64,000 nt of DNA from Lepas anatifera (lineage: Eukaryota; Arthropoda; Thecostraca; Lepadidae), in the NCBI GenBank assembly GCA_034440635.1, contig JAOTON010000046.1, positions 806,001 through 870,000 of the forward strand, read 5' to 3'. Under the pieces are notes generated by a model. That model made no database searches. It had not been told where the DNA came from and saw only the letters and a program-made list of their open reading frames with translations. Positions within the stretch are counted from its first letter, which is position 1; each line of letters begins with the position of its first letter. This document shows, piece after piece, positions 1-12,300 of the stretch. The translations under genes were made by a program, and so were the position numbers.

Positions 1-229
1 TATTGGGGTTGGTTGCATTATTTATCGTTCATGTGGTAATATGCGCATTGGGGACAGCTTGGGTGGGGAATCTAAAACTAAGTTGTGCTACTTGTTGTGT
101 TGAGAAGTGGAAATGTGCATGTGTATCAGTATGGGTGGGTCAGTGGGCGCCGTCTGGCGGCACCAGTCCGGCGCCTTGCCGTTGGGACGGCGTTGGAGGC
201 CGGTCGGTGACGGGTGGCCCGTGTTTCAG

Positions 230-310
230 AGCGCGGGGGCGGCACCATCGCCGCTGGGACAGATGCCGCAAGGAGAGATCCAGGGCGCCATGCCGCCCGG
301 CTTCTTCCCG
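230..310 (+). CDS. Ssdp: Ssdp exon a (internal)
   Basis: This 81-bp exon lies between the acceptor gtgtttcag and the donor gtgagt and is in phase 0 at both ends (27 codons). It encodes SAGAAPSPLGQMP followed by GEIQGAMPPGFFP, matching the conserved PAPSPMGQMP...PMPPGFFP segment that follows the LUFS domain in Ssdp. It is the first exon in the window, and its upstream partner is outside. Confidence 0.92.
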
Positions 311-3300
311 GTGAGTGGCCGACCATGCCGGGTGCGTGCGGACACTGGCGATAACACCCTTTTGGAAAGCACAAACCTAGTCGGCTCGTTCCTGCAAGTC
401 CTGTAGCTGCGTCGCCACCGCTGAAAATGTGAGGGGTCACTGGCGGGTCCAAGGGGGGTGGGGGAGGGGTTTGAAGGAAGCACTTGTTCCAACCCGTCAT
501 TTTTCTGCTTCATTTCAAAACCATTTTTGTACCATTTCGCCCCCTGTTCCCTAAACCATCCGCCTAATTACCGCCCCCCCAAGAATAAGGACTAAGGATT
601 CAGACCAATTGTGGACTTCGGTTCATCCTCTCTCAAAGTATAAGGGATCTAAATTGGCCCAGATTCGACCCATTTGACCATCTCTGACGTTTCAGCTCAA
701 CGGGTAAGGTTCAAACCAGGGTATCTTACGCGTTCAATCTTGATTCATGAGTAGAAGACGGGAGGGCGCTTCTTCCTCGTCCTGATTTTTTCGTATTACC
801 GCTGGTTCCCGAAATCGTAGGGGGCAATGAGGGCTCGATGGGATCCCCCCAGGCGTTCGTAGGTACGAAAAGAGCGCAGGTGGTGCCGGGTTAATCGTGG
901 CAATCGCCAAAGGCGGATCCAGGATATCCAATGGGGGGGACACGCAATCAAGACCAGGGTGCGCCACTTGTCAGCGGTAAAATCAGTTGGGCGCCAAATC
1001 CTATCGCGGTCGAACGGGGGAGGGGACACAAGTGTCCCTTGGATACGCCTATGATGACCGCCTTGCCTTGCAGGGTCCGAGTACTCCCTCTAGTAATGAA
1101 ATCCGTGGTGATGTCCTTAGCTGGGAGATTTACTCGGTGTCGGGTACTACCAACCGCCGCACCGGTGGTTCCATTCTTATCTATAACAGCTGCGTTAACA
1201 GCATCTAAACGATCAGCTCAGATACCCCTCCGGTGCTCCTGCCCCCATAGCTCTGGCCCCGGAGGTACCAAACCACCGGCAGCACGCGCCGCCCGCTGCC
1301 GCGCTGGATGGACGCGCGCGTACTCGAGGTCGTCAATCGTAGTAAGGATTCACCGGTGCCACGGAATATTCTACCCAGCGACCGTCGATACCGCGTCTGT
1401 TGGCACCGTTCTCCGCCAGGGTGTAGAACACATGCACTACTAGTACTTAATTTCGCGTACAGATGGCGCGTGGTGGTGGTAGGTCCTGACATCTTTCCAC
1501 TCCGATCTGTTGCCTGTGTTATGCATCGGCTTGGTTTTCGTGTTCTCTCCTGACCTGATGTGTTTGATTTCCTATCTCCTTTAGCACCAGTCCATCCTGG
1601 TTGTCGATCTCTTCAATTTTCCCGTCGATGCTGGCATAACCTGGTGAGTCGCATCGTTCCAGATACTCGAAACTGCGGCTGGTTCGGGCTTTTCAATGAC
1701 CTCTCAGCCGGGAGACCTACAATGTTGGGTCCCAAATTTTGACTGTCCAATTTTGACTCTTAGGAAAAGTTTTCTTGCACTTTAGCTGGTAGCAATGTTT
1801 TCATGTATGAATAAATATAACAAAATAAAAATAAATGACCTCTCAATATTTCCTGAGTTTTGCAGCTGTGCTTTATATGACAAAGACTTTGCACATGCTT
1901 TGTAGGCCGATTGAACGCACGGGAATGGACATGCGCCTGATTTTCACACTCCAAATCCTTGGCGACGCCCTTTTTTATTTCGTTAGGTAAACATGTCCTG
2001 CTCCAGTACTGTTGATTATAGCTAAGTTTATCTGCCTAGATTTAATGAAAAATGAACAGCTGCCATGGTTTCCCTCAGACTCTCTCAGATGTCACCCTCA
2101 CTGATCGTGGAGCACTCAGCCGCTCGGCAGGAAGTCTCTGCTGACCGCGGCGCTGTGTTTCAGAACTCGAACATGAGGCCGTCGCCACAGTCGCACCCTT
2201 CGTCACAGTCGTCCCCGCACGCGCCGCCCGGCCAGCCGGTCCCCCACGGCACCATGATGCCCTCACAGGTACGTCCGGCCAGCTCTGTTAACTGATTATC
2301 AACGGCACCGAGATCGCTGCTGTGGGCTGCTTGCTGGTGTGTGTGAATAGCAACTGTCGCTTAGAGCATCAGCTTACGTTTTCAGTGAGTTCATGTTTGA
2401 AATAAATATTAGCTGTCATCCATCACCAGTGGACCTGGAATATGACCCAGCGTATATTTAAGAGGCTCGTGGTTTCATGTCCAACGACAAGGCGACGACC
2501 AACACGGAATAATTACACTCGTTCCGGAAATGTACTCAATCACAACCAGGCCAGGTTCAAATTTGAAGAACACGGCATCCCCACCGGTATCGTGATTATG
2601 TTTGTCAGTGTTGACATGGGGCTCGCAGGCCCCCCGGTGCACAGTGGCGGGGTTGAGGTGGCGCCGCCCGATAGCGCGCGCTCGGCTCTGCCCGTGATGT
2701 CATGGATGTTCTACAGAATGTCGCGGGTTCGAGCCCACACAGAAGCAGGATTTGTTTTCTGCCGTAGCCTAGGCCTTCCCTAATTTTCTTCCCCTCCGAC
2801 GCTATATGACGTCAGTTGTCGTTGCTTCGCGTTCAACCCCCAACATCATTATTATGGTGCACACCGCCGCTCTCGCTACTCAAACGCGCTGAGAGCGATC
2901 CTCTCTCGCCAGCTCGTGACGGTACAGTGGCGCTGCCTCCCACTTGGAGCGATCCTCTCCTCGCCAGCTCGTGACGGTACAGTGGCGCTGCCTCCCTACA
3001 GAGCGATCCTCTCCTCGCCAGCTCGTGACGGTACAGTGGCGCCGCCTCCCACTTGGAGCGATTCTCCTCACCAGCGGGACGGTACAGTGGCGCTGCCTCC
3101 CACTTGGAGCGATCCTCTCCTCGCCAGCTCGTGACGGTACAGTGGCACCGCCTCCAATACAGAGCGATCCTCTCCTCACCAGCGGGACTGCACAGTGCGC
3201 TGCCTCCCACTTGGAGCGATTCTCCTCACCAGCGGGACGGTACGTGGTGCGCCTCCCACTTGGCGGTTCTCCTCACCAGCTCGGGATGGTACTGTGGCGC

Positions 3301-6300
3301 CGCCTTTAACAACAAACACTACTCTCTGTGCCGGTGTGTGTCGTTGATAGTGGCGCCATCGCCCGCAATCAACACTCAATTCCGTGTCAACTCGGAAGTG
3401 TTCAGTGGAGCCACCTCTCGGTAAACTGCTCGTCTCCTTTCGAGTCCGGAATAGGACGTAGTTATTGGTCCCTCTCCGACTGTGAACACTGCGCGCCAGC
3501 TCAGGACGGTACTCAGTGGCGCCACCTGCCGGTGTCCGGCGGTCTGGCTGCGGCACGGGGTGGCAGAGGCTGTGGAGGTGTCTCGGGCAGCCTGTGGTTC
3601 ACACTGCTGCCGACTGGCCTGTCGGTCCTCTGGCAGACACTGGAGGTGTCTCAGGTAGCCTGTGGTCCACACTACTGCCGGATGACCTGCCGGTCCTCTG
3701 GCAGAGGCTGTGGAGGTGTCTCAGGTAGCCTGTGGTCCACACTGCTGTCGGCTGGCCTGCCGGTCCTCTGGGAGACGCTGTGGAGGTGTCTCAGGTAGCC
3801 TGTGGTCCACACTGCTGCCGGATGACCTGCCGGTCCTCTGGCAGAGGCTGTGGAGGTGTCTCAGGTAGCCTGTGGTCCACACTGCTGCCGGATGACCTGC
3901 CGGTCCTCTGGCAGAGGCTGTGGAGGTGTCTCATGCAGCCTGTGGTCCACACTGCTGCCGGCTGGCCTGCTGGTGGTCTGGCAGACGCTGTGGAGGTGTC
4001 TCAGGCAGCCTGTGGTCCACACTGCTGCCGGCTGGCCTGCTGGTGGTCTGGCAGACGCTGTGGAGGTGTCTCAGGCAGCCTGTGGTCCACACTGCTGTCG
4101 GCTGGCCTGCCGGTGGTCTGGCAGACGCTGTGGAGGTGACTCAGGCAGCCTGTGGTCCACATTTCTGTTGGCTGGCCTGCCGGTGGTCTGGCAGACGCTG
4201 TGGATGTGTCTCAGGCAGCCTGTGGTTCACATTTCTGTTGGCTGGCCTCCCGGTGCGGTGGTCTGGCAGACGCTGTGGAGGTGTCTCAGGCAGCCTGTGG
4301 TCCATACTTCTGTCGGCTGGAGGGTCCTGGGCCTCGGTTCGCCTGAAACGCGCGGGGGAAGGTTACACTGTGGCGGGAGACTGACATCTCATCATCTCAA
4401 CAGGCATTGCACGATGCCAGTAATGTATCGAACTCGCATCGGGTACCTGCCGGTTCGGATGCTCTGGTTACGTGAAGCTCCAGCTTGAGATGCGATGTTA
4501 GGCAAGGAACCTTTGGCGATCGCGCCTTCCTCCTGGACATAACCGTAGTAGATGACTATGATAATTTCCTGAATCATGTTATACGATCGATATGGTATGT
4601 TATACGATAATATGGTATCATGGAACGTGTGGTATCAGAAAATCATGATCATGCATAATATATATCATGAGAATTCCATTATATTGTTGTGCTATATGGT
4701 TATGGTTGAAATCTCCTATAGGGTCTGCGCATTCACATGGGGTTTTAGTCGAAATTTGTATTTTATGTCGGCATTCCATACTGCCCAAGAAGAGCAAAAA
4801 AAGCCCTCGAAACGCGCTATCTGACTATTCGGGTCTTAAATATCGCACTGACATTAAAGTTATCAACATATTCTCAAAGAAGTTCAATGAGGACTGCTGG
4901 AACCTTCTTCCAGGCAGTTATAGGCATGTTCATGGTATTTTTATCTGGTAATATTTTTTTAATTTTTTTTTGCTTTGAGTGCGAAAGATTGTCTGTGAGG
5001 ATATTTGTCAGTAATGGATTTAGAGTTCTGCAGATTGGGAATTTGCGCACCCTCTCCTCTGAATTATTCCACCCTCAGTCTGCAGTTTCTATCCTCAGTT
5101 ACCAAAGTGTTGTTTTTGTTTAAATAAATTATGTGGGAAAGTAGTCAAACGCGTTTCCGGTCTCAGGGGTCTGCTGTCGGATTTTTTCAGTATTTCGGGT
5201 CTGATCCTGGAGTTTCCTTTGGGTATGGATGTGGTCAAAGTTTTGGAATCTGTTTTCAGCATTTGTGGTAGAACTGGGTGCCGTATTTGTGGCCAGAAGC
5301 TCGTTAAGCAGTGTTCAAGTAATGAGACTCGCGTTAAAGTGGTTAAGTTTTGTCCGAAAGCTAAACCTAGTGTGAAAATTGGCGTCTGGGCGGGGTCGGG
5401 ACTGGGACCGCTTATTTCACCGCAGCTCTGAGTTGTCCATATTTCCGGTGCGGCCGGGGCTGGTAGTTTGACGGCGGAAGGCTAGGTGATTGCAATTCCG
5501 AGGCGGCACCAAAGTATGCAGCAAGACTGCAGTCCGAATACCCATTAGCTCGTACCTCTGCCATAATGTTACCGAGTTTTACGAAGCCAACGGGCGCTGC
5601 TAAGACTCGGTGAAAGTTTAGCTGAATGCGGAGTGCAAAGTTTTCTGTGTCGTCCGTAATGACGACAAAGAATGCTAGTTTATCGTGCATATCCTTTGTT
5701 CACTGAGCGGCAGCGTCACAGACTCAGTCATCCTCACTGCTGCAGCGCGAACAATCACAACGCTCCGATTGGCTAGTGTTTAAAACGGGTGACAGCCACG
5801 GATTCCACGCCTGCACACTCGCAGCAGTGACTCAGAGTTCTGCTGTTATAAGTAGCGTTACCAGCAAGTTAGGTGGAATGACCAGCCGCCGGCTCCAGCG
5901 GTAGAAAACAGAGTGAGAGAAGTGCACCTTTCTCCCGCGCAGTGTCCGGAAGATTGTTTTTGCGCAGAGCGTGATGTCAAAATTCAAGGGGAAATGGGCG
6001 AAAGTTTACAAGAAAGAACAGATATATGGGGGCGGGGGAAACCTAAGATAGTTCTTGAAAATGAGTACCAAAAAATGATTTATCTGCGTGGAATGCAATG
6101 CGAGATCAGATAAAATTCCAAAATACGCAAGAAATCACACAGAAAGCAATGCCAGGTTATATATAATTCCGATACTATTTCGTTCCGGAAAAAATAACTT
6201 GTATCACTCAAAATAACAATAAATTAAAAGCGTAAGGTGTCAAAATTGAAGTTTATAATGTCGAAGTTGGTCTGCCCTATGTGTGGGTTTCCACGTAAAA

Positions 6301-9300
6301 TCCTGGATTTTCGAACACTGTTCTGTTGCTTCTCTTCGGCATGGGTTCTGCCTGCTTTTCCAGTCGCACTAACCACTTTTTAAATTCTCAACAGGTCAAA
6401 TTCCTGTTCGGAGACTGTTATCGCTGAGTGGTCGAAACCACCATCACTTTGTCGCGCCACGATACAACCAATGCCTTATTTTGACAGTCGGCGGCTTGGA
6501 CGTAACGCCCGAGGTGGTGATATTTATCTCACAGGCTGATGCAACTCACCGTCGTTTCGTGTTCTGCGGTCGGTGTCGTACCATTCGGTGCATACCTACA
6601 AAGCTATGTTTCAACACTAGTTTACAGCATCATGAAAAGTAACACGCAATTGCCCGGGTTACGACGTTAAAAGAGCCGGGCACTGTGGCGTGTGACAGCG
6701 AGAACGGACGCTGTCGGAGCTGCGAGGCCGGGAGTGCGGGGTATGGTGGGATGTGAGCTCAGGACTGTCAATTTACGGCCGTAAACACAGGAGCCAGGAC
6801 GGGCGTGCGGGAGGGTCTCATGCACTAGGCTCTCTCACGCCCAGCTAGTGGACCGTTTCTATAGCTATCACGTCATGTACAGTTTCCGCCATGGGCATTA
6901 CTAGTTCTGCTATAGCGTCGGCGCGCATTAGCCCAAATATCTGACTGAGATTGGGAATACAATTTAACTGCTCATAGCAGTGACTGCCTAATCTTTTTTA
7001 ATGCGTTTGAAAAGTGGTTTGAGGGGCTGATACTACTATGGCCATGTCAGCCCGTTAATGACGAGGGGGAATGTGCTTCAAGCTTATCAGGTATGGGTAG
7101 AATATCGATCATTATTTGATGCCAAATACCTCCATCTGCCACCAGCATGGTTTGGCTGCTATGCCCAGCGCGGCTATTCTCCGTTTTCAGTATCGGTGTG
7201 GGTTCAATATACTTGTTATTTTGTGTGTGATGTTTTGTTGTCCCTTTGATGTGAGCTCCGTGTCAGAAGCTGATGAGGCATTATGAGCCTAAATGGCTCT
7301 GTATATTTACGTGCTCCGACTAGGGCAGGACATTGAAATAAACCAATGTTGTAGGCGTGAGAAATCGGCAAGTCCAGCTACAGATAATAGCGCCGCTGAG
7401 CAGTACCACTCTGGCGACCTGGGGCGGTGACTGCATCTGAGCACGTCAGCGCGCAGTCCAGGGCCGCTGGGAGGGCGCTGCGCGGTGGCGTGACGCGGGC
7501 CATGTGTGCTGCGGTGCACGCGCCGCCGCGCGCGGCCATAACGCCGCCGAGCCGCCGGGGCGGGCGGCGCGCGCGGCCCAACACCCAACAGCTGCTGTCG
7601 CCTACGACTTCCCGCGCAGGCTTCTGGAGCCGAGTCTGCGCTCTGTGGCTGGGATGGGTGCCGGGCTGTTGAAAAGTTACGCACCGCCTGCCACATGGTT
7701 ACGAAGAAAAGCCATAATTGGACAGGAACACCAGTTAAATGCACCAACGCCTTCGTTTCACGCCGACCTGCGTTAGTCATCGCGAGCCGGTGAAAACTAC
7801 ACTTTGTCACAAGTGGCTGGTATATTTATGGCTCAGGTAATTCGTGCGCTGCTGAAACCCAGTGTAGGGAATTCAGAGGAGAGGAAGAACAAATCTGGTC
7901 ATGGGTGGATTTCAGGCACGTTTCGCGCGCGATAATCTGCCACCGAATCCGTTGTATTTAGGCCCACAGACATATCCAAGCAGGACTCAACGAGACCTTT
8001 AATGACGTGGTGAGTTATGCTGGTTTTCAGTTTGGTATACCTTTGCTTAAGGTGCTTTGCATTGCATGACTTCGGCACATGTAAACAGCAATGATGATGC
8101 ATCCTTATTCCTGGATTCGACTATGAAAGGTGGTATCGTGTACTAGCATAACACTATTGGACTCTGTTTGTGTGCTGTAACGCTATGGGCAAAGCGGTAG
8201 AAAGATCCAGGGACAAATGTGCCCAGCCCCTCAATAATATGGCGGCTCCGGAAATATACATCTGGAGAATTTGTAAAGCGACTGGAAGAGATCAGGCGAG
8301 AGATTCAGCGAAATGTTTCGGAACCACATTCTGCACCCGGAAAGGTTCCGCCGCCAAGTGTGGAATGGAGCCTTCCGGCTAGGAAGCTGAAACATTCACA
8401 TATGCGAAATGGTATGCTATCTTCCGCGGTCATGATTTAGAGGCCAGGAAGACTGCATATGACACCAATCTAACTGTTCAAATAATGAGCTTGGATTATT
8501 CTTTTGAAGTTGGCATTTTCCAGTCTGGCGATCTCACGCGACTGGAGGGTGGCCTCCGTCTGGGCACCGCTTCTGTCGGGGAGATCAGCGCCTGCCACTT
8601 CGGCGAACCCATCAGCGGGGCCTGTATCGCCCCAAAACGGACCTGACTGGGACCAAGAGCCCGGCTCCACCCTCCGGAGACCACCGGCCCGGGGGTGGGC
8701 CGATCTCAGCTGGGCTTGTGGTGGGAGGTGAGGGGGTGGGTGGATGGCGCGCTGGGATAGGTGGTGTCATATGCGCGAGGTGCCGTCATGGCGGTGTGGT
8801 CAAATACATCCATCCTGGGGAGGGGAGGCTGGAACTTGTTTTTCTGAGGCGTCAAATGCATCTTACATTTATCTGCCTTAGTGGAACTCCGATCCACCTT
8901 CGCTCTCAGTGGAGGGGGAGGGTGTTCTCGATCTCGGCTCCTCTTGGGGGATGAGAAAAAAAACGCGAACGGGGAATAGATAGCCTACGATAAATAATGA
9001 CCGAACCATATCTGCCCTTTTTTGGCTCAGGTCAATGTTAAGGTCATGACAGGTCAAAGAAGGTGATAGTTTGTAGTCTGTAGATAGATAGATGGTAGCG
9101 AGTTTGTAGTTTGTGGAGTATGTAGATAGATAGTAGCGAATGTTTAGGCATAATGAAATTCCTTTCGTTATAGTTAATAAAATTATGTATTCTAGTCCAT
9201 ACTAGGCAATCACATGAACTTGACCGGAACCAAGGTCAGGTCAAGTTCACAGTAGGGCTTGATGTGGTCATTGTGCATATAAATCGACTGGCAATGACAG

Positions 9301-12300
9301 CCGAGTACAATCGAAATAACAGACCTGTCACTATTCCATCCAAAGTTATTGAATTCGAGTCTGAAAACTTGCTGAAGTACTTCCAAAAGCTATTCAGGGG
9401 TCACGGGTCGAAACATGTGACTTGACCCAGGATTAACACAATGTTTGAAAGTCGTTCCAGGTCGTATCTACCCAAAAAGGTTCATTTTAAGATTATTTCA
9501 CGGTTCCCCAATGCATTTCTAATGGAGAGGTCGTGCCCCACCTGACCCGAGCCATCGATACAAGCAATCCCGTTACAACTTGTGCCTCTGACTGGGTTTA
9601 TTACTATCTCAGTTGAGACGAGAGCCGATTCCTGGCTTGCGGGAAGCCGGGCCTTGCTCTTGTGGTCCGGTGTTGTGCCCGCGAGCCCCGCTCGGCGCCG
9701 ACCAGGCGCGCCGCAGACGACCAGACGGGCCGCCGCCCAATGGCGCTCGTCTGGTCGGGTCGGTCGTGAAATTTACCTACCTTAAAATATATTAAAAAAA
9801 TGAAGTTGGCACTGTGGTGTGCTAGCTTTTATCTGTTACTGAAGCAATCGGAGGCGCGTTACGAGTTTGTAGTATAATTTATATTCTGAATGGAATCCGG
9901 ATATGCAGACCAGCCCTGGGTAGTATGGGCGACACGTGATATCAGCCCTGGTGTGAATTGGATGACATGGGGATTGCTCTATGTAAATAACCGGCTTAAA
10001 AAGGATGACGTGGTCTGGACGTGCCCCCTGTTCACCTAGGAGGTCTTCACTTACCCCCCTTCATACCGATGTTGTGGTCAAAATAAAGCCCTGGGCAGTA
10101 CCCTATTCACGTACGTGTTGCACTTTCATTATGGCAAAAAGTACACGGATCGCAATTAAAGCCGTGCAGGCATCCTGTCACGAAGGTGTCCAATCCCGTG
10201 CACTGGGTCCAACGCTCCAATAATTCTCAGAACAACGACCTAGCCGTGGAGTGCATCGCTGTCACCTGCAATAACAATGGTCACCATCCGGCGTTTTTCA
10301 GCCCGGCAAAGTGACTGACTCTGTCGGGTTCCGCAGCCTCTTGGCTTCGTGCCTTATCGCCTCGGCATCTAACACGCTTTAATGCATATTTCGCACTCCA
10401 CTCGGCGCGCTGCGAAGCGGCAACACCTGCCGAGTCGGCTCGGGCAGCGCCGCGCTGGAGTGCGCCCTGCCAAAGCCGATTCGCGGCGAAACTGCATGCG
10501 CCTCAAAAGCACTCACTGGAAGGCGGGCTTTTGCGCCAGTACTGCTCTGCGGATCAGGTGCGTCTGATGTAGAGACTTACCAAAGCTATCGTATTTCGAA
10601 ATTTACTGAAGATTAATGGCAGGGCAGAAAAGGATGCGCTATATTGAAGGAGAGGGCGCAGTATCGGGAGTGTTCAGAAAGCGCCCAGCGTTAAATTCAG
10701 ATACGGATGTCCGGTCATTGGCGCAGGTTTGGAATCCTTTGTATGCTCACTGAAATTTAATTGCCTCACCGAACAATTGTTTGTTTTGTAAAGTGTGTGT
10801 CAGCAAGAAACGCGAACCAACGGAATGGTGTCAAAGAACTGAGATGGCTCGGTACAAGTTGGCTGGTAAGAGTACCGGCCACTGATGGGTTTAGAAAGTT
10901 TTGTTTTCGTATCAGCCGCGAATTAGGTCCATTTTAAGCAAGCATACAGTTGTGTTTTGAATATCTGACAAGGTATTGATAAAAGTAATAAATAAAGCAC
11001 ATAATGGAAGAAGGTAATTTGGAGTCATGATTTGGGATTGTTTTTTGTACTTTGTCGTTGTCACTATCGGCGGAGCATCAGATGGGCCGGTGTGGCCAAT
11101 GGTCACTGACCACTGGCCATGTGCCCCAGCGCGTTTTGGCTGGCTCACTAGAGACTCGCCTCAAAAACAATTGTCTGCAAACATGCTTAACCTAGAAATA
11201 GCTAATTTATAGTGACGCATGTTTGGCAATGGTTTAGTTTTTCGTTGAATATCAGCTCGGCTGTTCTTTTTCTACGGGCTACATTTTTAGGATAATAAGG
11301 AGACTCCTGTTGAAGCAGTAACCCGTAGGGCTTCCCCGCCGCTGACCCAGGTTCAAATCCCGAATGGTAGTAGAGAATTAGGACTTTCGGATCACCAATC
11401 TACCCTTCAAACAAGGTGCAGATTGACATATGACCTCATTCACATCATTACATATTGGAACACCATATGACCTCATCAGTCGCTTATTGCCCCAGTGCCT
11501 TCTTTTTTGGGGTAAACTTGTTTAAGATAATGTAGATTAAAGAAGTAAGCAAATCCACCATTTATGTAGTGATTGAAAAAATCAATCGTTCGAATTCCCG
11601 ATCTTAAGGGCTGCTGCTGTGGTACTTTTGGGTGCGGATTTTAGATATTAGTGGATGCTCACACTACAGATATGCTCGGTTTACCCCGAACCTGTGCCCT
11701 CTAGAGTCCTGCTTTTAAGAGGACTGACGTATCTCTCGACTGCACGACACACATCTGTCCGAGCGGTGAGGAACTCTCCCTCGAGTCGTCAGCGGGCGCC
11801 GTCGCCACTCCTATCGTGCCCCAGCCCAGACATAGGGCTGAAGTGACCGCGCCTCGCCGGCCGGCGTCTCCTGCTGGCACCGCAAGGCGCGCCCATGGTG
11901 CCGGAGCGCAGGGAGGACTGGAGTGTGAACGCGGCTACCAACCCCCGCCATTTTACAACACTGCACCGTCATACCAGGCCAGGTGTCATGGCAAAGTCCT
12001 CCGCACGATTTATCTCTGACAGAAGCTTTTCGTTTACAGCGCAGGCTGGCGATTCCACTCCACACTGTCCCTCCTCGTTCTCACCCTCTCCTTGCATAGT
12101 TTTCATTACTTTATTTCCATTACGACGGGACTGGAAAAACCATCGCATGTGTGGAAGGCCATCGCATGTGTGGAAGGATTCGCAGCAAATACAATGATTC
12201 GTTAGGAAATCTTGCTTTTCAGGTTAAAAGTGGTGTTTCCCGATCATGAGAACATTCAGCTTAACGGCACTTGCCCAGACAGCTTCGTGTGATTCAAGTA

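Larger units (their letters stand above)
311..2163 (+). other. Ssdp intron a-b
   Basis: This intron of 1,853 bp holds two repeat remnants (600-894 and 912-1049, listed separately). From about 1,050 to 2,150 only short unconserved open frames are seen, and no gene or RNA was recognised. Confidence 0.8.

Noticed and set aside
3732..4488. Cys/Trp-rich open frames, 135-212 residues
   Set aside because: They are translations of the 70-bp minisatellite in shifted frames, with no start context and no family match.
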